Shown: in pieces, positions 27,148 through 35,226 of the stretch
Layout of the letters: every line of letters starts with the position of its first letter
Numbering within the stretch: the first letter of the stretch is position 1
Assembly: GCA_963766445.1 (NCBI GenBank)
Contig: CAVXZW010000015.1
Span: 186,001-250,000, forward strand
DNA: 64,000 nucleotides
Direction: 5' to 3'
Origin: JAICYJ01 sp963766445
GTDB lineage: Bacteria > Actinomycetota > Thermoleophilia > Gaiellales > JAICJC01
Translations under genes and position numbers: made by a program
Notes under the pieces: model-generated
What the model saw: the letters and a program-made list of their open reading frames with translations, nothing else
Databases searched by the model: none
What the model was told of the DNA's origin: nothing

Positions 27148-27498
27148 ATGGCCGACAGAGTGGTGCACTTCGAGGTGACCGGTGCGGACGGCGAGGCGCT
27201 GAAGCGGTTCTACGCGAGCATCTTCGGCTGGGCGATCGACAGCTCCAACCCGATGAACTACGGGATCGTGCCCGTTCCGGAGGGTGGCGGCATCGGCGGC
27301 GGGGTGTCGGGGACGGAGGGCGGCGGCCCGGGGTACGTGACGTTCTACGTGGCCGTCGACGACCCGCAGGCGACGCTGGACGCGATCGAGGATGCGGGCG
27401 GCCGGACCGTCATGCCGGTGACCGAGATCCCGGGGACGGTCACGCTCGCCCAGTTCCAGGATCCGGCGGGAAACATGGTCGGAATCATCAAGTCCTGA
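27148..27498 (+). CDS. VOC-family protein
   Basis: 116 residues with a glyoxalase-like fold: DRVVHFEVTGADGEALKRFY, then SIFGWAIDSSNPMNYGIV, YVTFYVAVDDPQATLDAIED and a final LAQFQDPAGNMVGI signature. This subgroup is common in actinobacteria, sometimes as tandem pairs, with unknown substrates. It sits 27 bases after the response-regulator gene and before the uspA–kup pair, so it is probably transcribed with the two-component system. Confidence 0.85.
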   Translation: MADRVVHFEVTGADGEALKRFYASIFGWAIDSSNPMNYGIVPVPEGGGIGGGVSGTEGGGPGYVTFYVAVDDPQATLDAIEDAGGRTVMPVTEIPGTVTLAQFQDPAGNMVGIIKS

Positions 27499-27503
27499 GG
27501 GCC

Positions 27504-27536
27504 TTGATGGAAACGTGATGCCATCGTGATCGAAAC
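27504..27536 (+). promoter_or_regulatory. Three 11-bp direct repeats, candidate KdpE-like binding site
   Basis: TTGATGGAAAC, GTGATGCCATC and GTGATCGAAAC follow one another without gaps; eight or more positions agree between neighbours (kTGATsS..A.C). Eleven-base spacing is the rule for OmpR/PhoB-family regulators, which bind head to tail on one DNA face. The last repeat ends where the -35 element should be for the -10 box TAATAC at 27559–27564. It stands 61 bases before uspA. Confidence 0.6.
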
Positions 27537-27558
27537 GGTGTGCAACCACGCCCGATCG

Positions 27559-27564
27559 TAATAC
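27559..27564 (+). promoter_or_regulatory. -10 box of the uspA–kup promoter
   Basis: TAATAC, 32 bases before the uspA start. The corresponding -35 position (27536–27541) has no TTGACA match and abuts the last of three 11-bp repeats, as expected for a promoter that needs an activator. Confidence 0.5.
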
Positions 27565-27596
27565 CGGCGTGACGCGGTTGCTGCCAGGCTTCGATC

Positions 27597-28088
27597 ATGG
27601 CATTCACACGTTCCGACACGGCGAACGGCACCGCGCACCTGATCACCACCGGGTTCCGGTCGATCCTGATCCCGGTCAACACGGCGCAGCCCGAGCTGCC
27701 CTGCGACATGCTGGACGTGGCCGCGTACCTGGCCACCGAGCGGCGCTCGTCGATCGTGCTGCTGGCGTTCACCGAGATCCCGCTGTGGGAGGAGATGGAC
27801 GTCGAGCTGCCCGGCCTCGACGGCCACGTCGAGGCGATGGCCAAGCGGGCGCGCGCGATTGCGGCCCGGCGCGGCGTCGGCGTGCACGTGACCGCCCCGC
27901 GCACGCGCCAGCCGGCCGACCTGATCCTGCACGAGGCACAGCGGCGCAAGGCACAGCTGATCGTGCTGGGCGCCACGGGACGCTCGCGCACATCCCATCA
28001 GGCGCTTGCCCACGATGCCGTCACGCGGCGCATCTCCGATCAGGCAGGTGTTCCCACCATGTTCATCCAGGCGCCGGTAGCGGCGTGA
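27597..28088 (+). CDS. Universal stress protein (UspA family)
   Basis: 163 residues. The first strand FRSILIPVNTAQPE and the C-terminal nucleotide-binding loop LIVLGATGRSR, followed by SDQAGVPTMFIQ, mark a UspA domain of the ATP-binding type (G-x-x-G-R). In KdpD of enterobacteria such a domain is fused to the kinase; here it is a separate product. Its stop overlaps a GTG of the kup frame by four bases, so UspA and Kup are probably made together; a regulatory contact between them is conceivable but unproven. Confidence 0.85.
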   Translation: MAFTRSDTANGTAHLITTGFRSILIPVNTAQPELPCDMLDVAAYLATERRSSIVLLAFTEIPLWEEMDVELPGLDGHVEAMAKRARAIAARRGVGVHVTAPRTRQPADLILHEAQRRKAQLIVLGATGRSRTSHQALAHDAVTRRISDQAGVPTMFIQAPVAA

Positions 28089-30034
28089 GGCCGAGGCTGG
28101 CACCCGCCAGCGTCGTCGCCGGCTCAGCTCCCCGTTCGGCACCGAGCATGCCGGCGGCCCGCGTGCCGTACGCCGGCCGCCTGGGCGCCCTGGCGTTGTC
28201 GCTGGGGGCGCTGGGGGTTGTCTACGGCGACATCGGCACCAGTCCGCTCTACACGATGCAGCTGGTGTTCACGCTGCACCCGCTGGCGCCCACCCCGGCG
28301 CACGTCTACGGCGCGATCTCGTTGATCTTCTGGTCGCTGATCATGGTGGTGACGCTCAAGTACGTGCTGCTGATCCTGCGCGCCGACAACCACGGCGAGG
28401 GCGGCATCATGGCGCTGGTGGCGCTGATCGAGCGCTGCGTACAGGGGCGCCGCAGGACCGCGCTGATCTTGGTCGGGATCCTCGGCGCCTCGCTGTTCTA
28501 CGGGGACGGCATGCTGACGCCGGCGATCTCCGTGGTGTCGGCGGTATCGGGCCTGCAGGTGGCGTCGCCGGCGCTGGCGGCGCAGATCGTCCCCTTCTCG
28601 ATCGCGATCCTGGTGGCGCTGTTCGCGCTGCAGCGGTTCGGCACCGGGACGATCGGCGTGCTGTTCGGACCGATCATGCTGATCTGGTTCGCGGTGCTGG
28701 CATTCATCGGCACGAAGCAGGTGCTGCTGCACCCGGACATCGTGAAGGCGCTCTCCCCGAGCTACGGAGCCTCGTTCCTGGTCGGCGAGCCGAGCTCGGG
28801 CTTCCTGTCGCTGGCCTCCGTGTTCCTGGCCGTGACAGGCGCCGAGTCGATCTACGCCGACATGGGCCACTTCGGCCGCCCCGCCATCACGCGCGCCTGG
28901 CTGGCGGTGGCGCTGCCGGCGCTGGTGCTGAACTACCTGGGGCAGGGCGCGCTCATCCTCCAGCACCCGAGCACGATCTCGAACCCGTTCTTCCTGATGG
29001 TGCCGGGTGGGCGGACGGCGCAGACCGCCATGGTGATCCTGGCCACGGTGGCGACGGTGATCGCCTCACAGGCCGTCATCTCGGGCGCCTACTCGGTGAC
29101 CCAGCAGCTGGTGCAGCTCGGCTTCCTGCCGCGGATCTCGATCCGTCACACGTCGAAGCGGATCATGGGCCAGATCTACATCCCGCTGGTGAACTGGTTC
29201 CTGCTTGCCGCCGTGGTCACGCTGGTGTTGGTGTTCCGCGACCCGCAGGGTCTGGCCGCCGCCTACGGCGTGGCCCTGAGCGCCATCTTCGCCACCAACA
29301 CGCTGCTCGCTTTCACGGTGTTCCGCTCGCTGTGGCGCAAGCCGTTGTGGATGGTGCTGCCGGGCGGCGCCGTGTTCCTGACGGTGGAGCTGGCCTTCTT
29401 CGCCGCCAACCTCGGCAAGCTGTTCAGCGGCGGCTGGCTGCCGCTGGCCGTGGGAGCGGTGTTCTTCGTGATCCTGACGACCTGGCGGCGCGGACGCGCC
29501 ATCCTGCATCGCCAGGTGCGCGAGGGGCACATGCCGCTGCGCCGGTTCATCAACCGGCTGATCGACGAGCAGCCGCTGCGCGTCCCCGGCACCGCCGTGT
29601 TCCTGTCGTCGGCTCCCGGCACGGTGCCGGCCGCGCTTCGCAACAACCTCGTGCACAACCACGTGGTGCACGAGCAAGTGATCCTGCTGACGGTGGTCAC
29701 CAGGGGCGTTCCGCACGTGGCGGAGGACCAGCGGCTCGAGATCGCGCCGCAGCGGCTGGGCTTCGTCGGCATCACCACCAGCTACGGGTACCAGGACGAG
29801 CCGGACGTCCCAGCCGCGATCCGCCAGGCGCAGCGCCAGGGGCTCGAGATCGACCTCGAGCAGACGTCGTACTACGTCAACCACGTATCGCTGGTTCCGG
29901 CCGGCGACGCCCCCATGTCTGCCTGGCGCACACGGCTGTTCATGCTGCTGTACCGGAACTCGACGCCGGCCGCCCGCTACTTCCGCATCCCGCCCGACCA
30001 GGTGGTCGAGATGGGCGTGTACGTCGCGGTCTGA
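28085..30034 (+). CDS. kup: Potassium uptake protein Kup (KUP/HAK/KT family)
   Basis: About 649 residues: twelve predicted membrane helices and a C-terminal cytoplasmic domain. It opens with GALGVVYGDIGTSPLYTMQ, the hallmark GDIGTSPLY of K+/H+ symporters, and contains ADNHGEGGIMALVAL, GASLFYGDGMLTPAISVVSA, GAESIYADMGHFG and LNYLGQGAL. I use the GTG that overlaps the uspA stop; ATG at 28148 would remove 21 residues and is an equally plausible start. Control by the upstream KdpDE-like pair is suggested by the repeat site before uspA. Confidence 0.93.
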   Translation: MRPRLAPASVVAGSAPRSAPSMPAARVPYAGRLGALALSLGALGVVYGDIGTSPLYTMQLVFTLHPLAPTPAHVYGAISLIFWSLIMVVTLKYVLLILRADNHGEGGIMALVALIERCVQGRRRTALILVGILGASLFYGDGMLTPAISVVSAVSGLQVASPALAAQIVPFSIAILVALFALQRFGTGTIGVLFGPIMLIWFAVLAFIGTKQVLLHPDIVKALSPSYGASFLVGEPSSGFLSLASVFLAVTGAESIYADMGHFGRPAITRAWLAVALPALVLNYLGQGALILQHPSTISNPFFLMVPGGRTAQTAMVILATVATVIASQAVISGAYSVTQQLVQLGFLPRISIRHTSKRIMGQIYIPLVNWFLLAAVVTLVLVFRDPQGLAAAYGVALSAIFATNTLLAFTVFRSLWRKPLWMVLPGGAVFLTVELAFFAANLGKLFSGGWLPLAVGAVFFVILTTWRRGRAILHRQVREGHMPLRRFINRLIDEQPLRVPGTAVFLSSAPGTVPAALRNNLVHNHVVHEQVILLTVVTRGVPHVAEDQRLEIAPQRLGFVGITTSYGYQDEPDVPAAIRQAQRQGLEIDLEQTSYYVNHVSLVPAGDAPMSAWRTRLFMLLYRNSTPAARYFRIPPDQVVEMGVYVAV

Positions 30035-30084
30035 GCCCCCCGGCCGGCCAGTCACGGCGCGATCACGCCTGCGTCACGGCTGTC

Positions 30085-30217
30085 ACGACGGTGCCCGGCA
30101 CCGCTCTATCAGGCGATCGTCACGACGAGGTCACGCCCGGGTCACGCGTGGAACGACGGTGCCCGGCACCTGCGTTCCACCGCGCCCGCGACCGCTTGGA
30201 ACATGGTCGCGGGCGCG
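30085..30217. repeat. GGTGCCCGGCACC repeats and two strong hairpins after kup
   Basis: The 18-base motif ACGACGGTGCCCGGCACC occurs at 30085–30102 and 30153–30170. The second copy sits inside a larger inverted repeat with arms GTGGAACG/CGTTCCAC (30148–30180). Directly after it is a perfect 13-bp stem CGCGCCCGCGACC/GGTCGCGGGCGCG with an 11-base loop (30181–30217). The region 30035–30224 holds no gene; it separates kup from a convergent tRNA and may terminate both. Confidence 0.65.
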
Positions 30218-30224
30218 CCTGCAA

Positions 30225-30314
30225 CGGAGAGGGCGGGATTCGAACCCGCGAACGAGGAATCCCCCGTTACGCGATTTCCAGTCGCGCTCCTTAAGCCAAC
30301 TCGGACACCTCTCC
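30225..30314 (-). tRNA. tRNA-Ser (GGA)
   Basis: A 90-base class II tRNA with acceptor stem GGAGAGG/CCTCTCC, anticodon loop CTGGAAA (anticodon GGA, reading TCC/TCT), a long variable arm with AACGGGGGATTCCTCGTT and T-loop GTTCGAATC. The 3' CCA is not encoded. Confidence 0.95.
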
Positions 30315-30406
30315 TGTGACCCAAGTATGACATCGCATCGCAGACCCTTGCTCCCGGCTGTCCAGTCCGCTGTACTATGCGCTCCGCCCGCAAAGAGAGG
30401 AGTGCC

Positions 30407-30838
30407 ATGGCAGACGAGCGCATCGAGATCCTGGGACGAGTACCGCTCTTCGACGGCCTACCGGAGCGGGAGCTCGCAGCGGTGGCCAACGCAGCGAAGG
30501 AGCGCCGCTACGACACGGGCGACGTGATCGTGGGCGAGGGCGAGGGCGGCATCGGATTCTTTGTGATCGCGGAGGGCACCGCTCGCGTCGAGGCGCACGG
30601 GGAGCGCCGCGGCACGCTGGGCCCGGGCGCTTCGTTTGGCGAGGTGGCGCTGCTGGACGAGGGCGGCGGCCGGCGTACGGCGTCGGTGATCGCCGAGTCT
30701 CCCGTGCGCGCGTTCGGCCTCACCTCCTGGCAGTTCACGCCGCTGCTCGAGCAGCATCCGCAGATCGCCGTCAAGGTCGCAAAGCTCCTGGCCCGCCGTC
30801 TCCGCGAGGCGGAGGAGCGGGCGACACCGGCAAGCTGA
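30407..30838 (+). CDS. Cyclic nucleotide-binding domain protein
   Basis: 143 residues that are almost entirely one CNB domain: LGRVPLFDGLPERELAAVA, then GDVIVGEGEGGIGFFVIAEG, the phosphate-binding cassette GASFGEVALLDEGGGRRTAS and a C-terminal helix. The cassette keeps the Gly-Glu but has Gly-Gly-Arg-Arg insertion before Thr-Ala. There is no HTH, so it is not a CRP-type regulator. GAGAGGAG is a good ribosome site before ATG 30407. It is one of three CNB proteins in the window and may act as a cNMP-dependent regulatory subunit. Confidence 0.87.
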   Translation: MADERIEILGRVPLFDGLPERELAAVANAAKERRYDTGDVIVGEGEGGIGFFVIAEGTARVEAHGERRGTLGPGASFGEVALLDEGGGRRTASVIAESPVRAFGLTSWQFTPLLEQHPQIAVKVAKLLARRLREAEERATPAS

Positions 30839-30971
30839 TAGCATCCTCCGCGACCGTGCTAAGCGGGGAGATAGCGGTTCCCTGTACCGGCAATCCGCTC
30901 TAGCCGGGCCGAATTCCCGCCCAGAGGGGTAGCGTGTTCGGAATCAGGGTCTGTGCGTTCGGTGTTGATCG

Positions 30972-31064
30972 CCAGGTCCCACGCAACGGAGGCTTGCGAA
31001 CCGCGTCAGGTCCGGAAGGAAGCAGCGCTAAGCAACGTCACCCGGGTGCCGTGGGTCAGCCTGG
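30972..31064 (+). ncRNA. ffs: Small signal recognition particle RNA (4.5S type)
   Basis: The conserved apical domain GTCAGGTCCGGAAGGAAGCA (about 31005–31024) is the Ffh-binding region of bacterial SRP RNA. The ends pair: CCAGG with CCTGG and TCCCACG with CGTGGG. Position directly upstream of dnaX is the usual actinobacterial context. Exact ends are approximate. Confidence 0.9.
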
Positions 31065-31163
31065 AAGGAGCCAGCGTCACCGACACCGTCCGGGTGCGTC
31101 ACTTCGAAGGCGGGTGCACGGTCGCTCTTAGCCCCGCTTGGAGATCCCTCTAAGCTTCGAGAC

Positions 31164-32840
31164 GTGTCAGCTCTCTACCGCACCCATCGCCCGCAGGACT
31201 TCGGCCAGGTGGTCGGGCAGGCGCACGTCGTGCAGACGCTCCGAAACGCCGTCGAGCTCGACCGGGTGGCGCACGCATACCTGTTCGCCGGCCCGCGCGG
31301 CACCGGCAAGACCTCCATGGCGAAGATCCTGGCCAAGTCGATCAACTGCGAGCAGGGGCCGACGGTCACGCCCTGCCTGGTCTGCGAGTCGTGTCGCAGC
31401 ATCCACGACGCCACCGCCATCGACGTGATCGAGATGGACGCGGCCAGCCACCGCGGCATCGACGACATCCGCGAGATCCGCGACCGGGTGGCGCTGCGGC
31501 CGGCCCGCGGCCGCATGAAGGTCTACATCGTGGACGAGGCGCACATGCTCACCAAGGAGGCCTCGAACGCCGTCCTGAAGACGCTCGAGGAGCCGCCCGA
31601 CCACGTCGTGTTCGTGCTCTGCACGACGGAGCTGCAGGCGATGCTGCCGACCATCCGCAGCCGCTGCCAGCGGTTCGTGTTCCAGCGGCCGGGGCTGGGA
31701 GAGATCTCCGAGGTGCTGCGCCGGATCGCGACGGCCGAGGGAATCGAGATCGACGACGCTGCCGTGCAGCTGGTGGCCCGGGCCGCCGGCGGCAGCTTCC
31801 GCGACGGCGTCACCATCCTCGACCAGCTGTCCACCGCTCAGAGCGCGGCCATCGGCGCGGAGGACGTGCGCGCGCTGCTCGGCACCGCCGACGAGGCCTC
31901 GCTGTTCGGCGCGATCGACCTGGTCGGGGCGGGCGACGCCGCCGGCCTCCTGCGCCTGGTCGACGACCTGGCCGAGTCGGGTACCGACCTGGCCTCGTTC
32001 ACGACCGGCCTGCTCGGGCACCTGCGGGGCCTGTTCCTGACCCAGCAGCTGGGCCAGCCGCCGCTCGACCTGGGGCTGTCCGACCACGAGCAGGAGCGCA
32101 TGCGCGAGCAGGCCGAGGCGGTCACGCCGCGCGCGGTGGTGCGCCTGATCGACCTGTTGCGCACCGTCGTCGACGACGTCAAGGAGGGCGGCGACCCGCG
32201 CCTGCCGCTGGAGCTGGCGCTGGTCAAGGTGTCGCGCCCGGCCAACGAGCTGGCGCTGGAGGCGCTCGATCAGCGCCTGTCGCAGCTGGAATCGAACGGC
32301 GCGGCGCCCCCGCGCCGAAGCCGCCGCCGCCGGCCGCCGCGCCGGCCCCGCCGGTCGCAGCCGCTGCCCCGGCCCCGCCGCCCGTTCCCGATCCCGCACC
32401 GTCAGCCGACCCCGACCCCGAGCCCGCCCGAGCCACAGGCGGCGGCCGCGCCGGTCGCCACCGCGGTGGCCGAGCCGGCCACGCTGGAGCAGGTGAGCGC
32501 GCGCTGGTCGGAGGCGATCGTGCCCGAGATCGGGCGCCGCTCGGTGCCGCTGCACTCGCTGGTGCAGTCCGCCCGCCCGGTCTCCTACGAGGACGGCACC
32601 CTGGTGCTGGGCCTGACCGCATCGAAGGCGTTCGCCAAGAGCATCATCGAGGCACCCCAGAACCTGCAGACGATCAGCGACGTGGTCGGGCAGGCGCTGG
32701 GCGGCAGCCCGCGCGTGCGGTTCGTGGTGCTGGGCGCCGAGCACGCCCAGGACGCACCCGAGGTGGCCGCCGCACCGGCCGCGCAGGTGACCGAGGACGA
32801 GCTGCGTCTCGCGCCTCACGGAGGAGTTCGACGCACATGA
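31164..32840 (+). CDS. dnaX: DNA polymerase III subunits gamma/tau
   Basis: The clamp-loader ATPase. N-terminal AAA+ domain: YRTHRPQDFGQVVGQ, Walker A AGPRGTGKTSMAKI, zinc site CLVCESC, Walker B VYIVDEAHML, sensor FVLCTTE and IRSRCQRFVF. A Pro/Ala linker and a tau-like C-terminal domain follow. The frame is open throughout, but residues about 382–425 read as Arg-rich sequence; the frame one base back encodes a normal linker (APAPKPPPPAAAPAPPVAA), so compensating indels lie at the C run near 32309 and near 32425. Near the end, removing one base at about 32815 gives LTEEFDAHEV and a stop at 32847. ffs lies upstream; ybaB and recR follow. Confidence 0.93.
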   Translation: MSALYRTHRPQDFGQVVGQAHVVQTLRNAVELDRVAHAYLFAGPRGTGKTSMAKILAKSINCEQGPTVTPCLVCESCRSIHDATAIDVIEMDAASHRGIDDIREIRDRVALRPARGRMKVYIVDEAHMLTKEASNAVLKTLEEPPDHVVFVLCTTELQAMLPTIRSRCQRFVFQRPGLGEISEVLRRIATAEGIEIDDAAVQLVARAAGGSFRDGVTILDQLSTAQSAAIGAEDVRALLGTADEASLFGAIDLVGAGDAAGLLRLVDDLAESGTDLASFTTGLLGHLRGLFLTQQLGQPPLDLGLSDHEQERMREQAEAVTPRAVVRLIDLLRTVVDDVKEGGDPRLPLELALVKVSRPANELALEALDQRLSQLESNGAAPPRRSRRRRPPRRPRRSQPLPRPRRPFPIPHRQPTPTPSPPEPQAAAAPVATAVAEPATLEQVSARWSEAIVPEIGRRSVPLHSLVQSARPVSYEDGTLVLGLTASKAFAKSIIEAPQNLQTISDVVGQALGGSPRVRFVVLGAEHAQDAPEVAAAPAAQVTEDELRLAPHGGVRRT

Positions 32841-32862
32841 GGTCTGACCAAGGAGCAGGGCG

Positions 32863-33186
32863 TTGACCAAGATGGACCCGAACAAGATGATGGCGCAGCT
32901 GGGACAGATGCAGGCTCAGATGGAGAAGGCGCAGGAGGAGCTGAAGACGGCCTACGTCGAGCATTCCGCCGGCGGCGGAGCGGTGACGGTGAAGGTGTCG
33001 GGCGCGCTCGAGGTGGCCGACATCACGATCAAGCCCGAGGCGATCGATCCTGACGATCCGGAGATGCTGCAGGATCTGCTCGTGTCGGCCGTGAACGGCG
33101 CCATCACCGCGGCCCAGCAGCTGCAGCAGCAGAAGATGATGGGGCAGCTGGGCGGCATGGGCGGGCTCGGCCTGCCCGGTATGTAA
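32863..33186 (+). CDS. ybaB: YbaB/EbfC nucleoid-associated protein
   Basis: A 107-residue DNA-binding protein. It begins with the coiled segment MMAQLGQMQAQMEKAQEEL and has the family core EHSAGGGAVTVKVSGALEV and DDPEMLQDLLVSAVNGAI, ending in a Met/Gly-rich tail. TTG at 32863 or ATG at 32872 could be the start. It is placed between dnaX and recR, the standard order, and is thought to assist recombination repair or nucleoid organisation. Confidence 0.93.
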   Translation: MTKMDPNKMMAQLGQMQAQMEKAQEELKTAYVEHSAGGGAVTVKVSGALEVADITIKPEAIDPDDPEMLQDLLVSAVNGAITAAQQLQQQKMMGQLGGMGGLGLPGM

Positions 33187-33203
33187 GGGAGGCCTAACCC
33201 GGC

Positions 33204-33794
33204 GTGTACTCACCCGCAGTCGAGAACCTGATCACGCAGCTGGCCCGCCTGCCCGGCATCGGGCGGCGCACGGCCCAGCGGCTGGCCTTCTACATCCTGC
33301 GCTCGACGCCCGACCAGGCGCTGGCGCTGGCCGACGCGATCCGCGAGGTGAAGGAGAAGATCGGGGTCTGCGAGGAGTGCTTCAACCTCGCGGAGGGGCC
33401 GCTCTGCTCGATCTGCGCGGATGCCCGGCGCGACCGTACCGTGATCTGCGTGGTCGAGGACCCGAGCGACGTGGTGGCGGTCGAGCGCACCCACGAGTAC
33501 CGCGGCGTCTACCACGTGCTGGGCGGCGCGCTGTCGCCGATCGACGGCGTCGACCCCGAGCACCTTCGGATCGCCGAGCTGCTGCGGCGGGTTGAGGCGA
33601 ACGGGGCGGTCGAGGTGGTACTGGCGACCAACCCGACGATGACCGGCGAGGCCACCGCCGTCTACATCGCCGACCGGCTGCGCGGCCGCTGCCGGGTGAC
33701 GCGGCTGGCCAGCGGGCTGCCGGTGGGCGGTGACCTCGAGTACGCCGACGAGGTCACCCTGGGCCGCGCGTTCAGCGGCCGCCGCGAGATGTGA
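33204..33794 (+). CDS. recR: Recombination mediator RecR
   Basis: 196 residues, full length. The N-terminal helix-hairpin-helix LPGIGRRTAQRLAFYIL binds DNA, the zinc site is CEECFNLAEGPLCSIC, and the Toprim domain has ICVVEDPSDVVAVERT and YHVLGGALSPIDGV; the C-terminal part includes ASGLPVGGDLEYADE. RecR acts with RecO/RecF in loading RecA at gaps. GTG start. It follows ybaB by 17 bases. Confidence 0.95.
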   Translation: MYSPAVENLITQLARLPGIGRRTAQRLAFYILRSTPDQALALADAIREVKEKIGVCEECFNLAEGPLCSICADARRDRTVICVVEDPSDVVAVERTHEYRGVYHVLGGALSPIDGVDPEHLRIAELLRRVEANGAVEVVLATNPTMTGEATAVYIADRLRGRCRVTRLASGLPVGGDLEYADEVTLGRAFSGRREM

Positions 33795-33843
33795 GCGCAG
33801 AGACGCAGTCAGACCCTTCTCCGACCCCGTAGAGTGCGCAGCG

Positions 33844-35202
33844 ATGGACATGCATCGCTACTCCCAGGAGACGGAGGCGCTGGCCCAGTCGATGATGTGG
33901 ATCGCCCTCGACCGGCTGCGGATGGACGCGCCGCTGGACGGGCCGGTGGACGCGCAGGAGCTGGGCCGGCGGGCCGGCCAGACGATCACGCCGTCCGGCC
34001 TGGGCGGCGAGCAGGCCCTGCGCGTCTGGACCGACGTGCTGGCCCCGGCCACGATGTCGGTCGACCACCCCCGTTACCTGGCCTTCATCCCCGGTGCCCC
34101 GACCGAGGCGGCGACCCTGTTCGACCTGGTGCTGAGCGTCTCGTCGCTCTACGGCGGCAGCTGGCTGGAGAGCTCCGGCGCCGTCTACGCCGAGAACCAG
34201 GCGCTGCGCTGGATCGCCGACCTGGTCGGCATGCCGGCCGAGGCCGGCGGCTGCTTCGTGCAGGGCGGTACGGTCGGCAACCTGTCGGCGCTGGTGGCGG
34301 CCCGGTACGGCATGCGCGAGCGCCTCGGCGCCGCACTGCCGCCGCGGCTGCGGGCGGCTGTCACCGACCAGACCCACAGCTCCGTCGTCTACGCGCTTCG
34401 CGACGTGATGGACGTCGACCCGCTGCTGGTTCAGGCGGACGAGCGCGGGCGCATGACCGGCCCCGCACTGCGCGATGCGCTGGTGCGCGAGGGCGCCGAC
34501 GGCGTGTTCGCGGCCGTGGCCACGTCCGGCACCACCAACCTCGGCGTCGTCGACGACCTGGCCGGCATCGCCGAGGTCTGCCGCGAGTACGGGCTCTGGT
34601 TCCACGTCGACGGCGCGTACGGCGGCGCCGCCCTCGCCGCTCCCTCGGTGCGCCACCTGTTCGCCGGCATCGAGCACGCCGACAGCTTCATCGTCGACCC
34701 GCACAAGTGGCTGTTCGGACCGTTCGACTGCTGCGCGCTGGTCTACCGCGACCCCGAGGTGGCGCGGCGCGCGCATACGCAGCACGCCGGCTACCTCGAC
34801 GCGATCAACGAGGCCGGCGAGTGGAATCCCTCCGACTACGGAGTGCACCTGTCCCGCCGCGCCCGCGGGCTGCCGTTCTGGTTCTCGCTGGCCATGCACG
34901 GCAGCGACAGCTACCGCGACGCGATCGAGTCGACGCTGCAGGTGGCGCGCCGCGGCGCCGACGAGATCCGCAGCCGCCCGTACCTGGAGCTGCTGGTCGA
35001 GCCCGACCTGACCGTGCTCACCTTCAAGCGGGTCGGGTGGACGGCCGAGGACTACGCCGCCTGGACGCAGCGGCTGCTCGACCAGGGATACGCGTTCGTC
35101 ACCCCCACGACGCACCGGGGCGAGCCGTGCACGCGGTTTGCGATCATCAATCCGCGCACCACGGTGTCCGACCTGACGGGCATCCTGGCGACCATGTCCT
35201 AG
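33844..35202 (+). CDS. Pyridoxal-5'-phosphate-dependent (group II) amino acid decarboxylase
   Basis: 452 residues of the aromatic-L-amino-acid/glutamate decarboxylase family. The cofactor Lys is K288 in IVDPHKWLFGPFD; the PLP phosphate region includes VQGGTVGNLSALVAAR, the His/Asp pair appears in FHVDGAYGGAA. The substrate (tyrosine, tryptophan, DOPA or glutamate) cannot be told from motifs. It lies between recR and lysC; ATG 33844 is chosen because GATCCxxx upstream sequence gives no better start. An amine or signalling molecule would be the product. Confidence 0.9.
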   Translation: MDMHRYSQETEALAQSMMWIALDRLRMDAPLDGPVDAQELGRRAGQTITPSGLGGEQALRVWTDVLAPATMSVDHPRYLAFIPGAPTEAATLFDLVLSVSSLYGGSWLESSGAVYAENQALRWIADLVGMPAEAGGCFVQGGTVGNLSALVAARYGMRERLGAALPPRLRAAVTDQTHSSVVYALRDVMDVDPLLVQADERGRMTGPALRDALVREGADGVFAAVATSGTTNLGVVDDLAGIAEVCREYGLWFHVDGAYGGAALAAPSVRHLFAGIEHADSFIVDPHKWLFGPFDCCALVYRDPEVARRAHTQHAGYLDAINEAGEWNPSDYGVHLSRRARGLPFWFSLAMHGSDSYRDAIESTLQVARRGADEIRSRPYLELLVEPDLTVLTFKRVGWTAEDYAAWTQRLLDQGYAFVTPTTHRGEPCTRFAIINPRTTVSDLTGILATMS

Positions 35203-35226
35203 GACACCCCCCTTTACACTGCACGC

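Noticed and set aside
31164..32840. Programmed -1 frameshift in dnaX making gamma and tau as in Escherichia coli
   Set aside because: No A AAA AAG-type slippery site and no stop shortly after; the linker change at a C run is better explained as a compensated indel.
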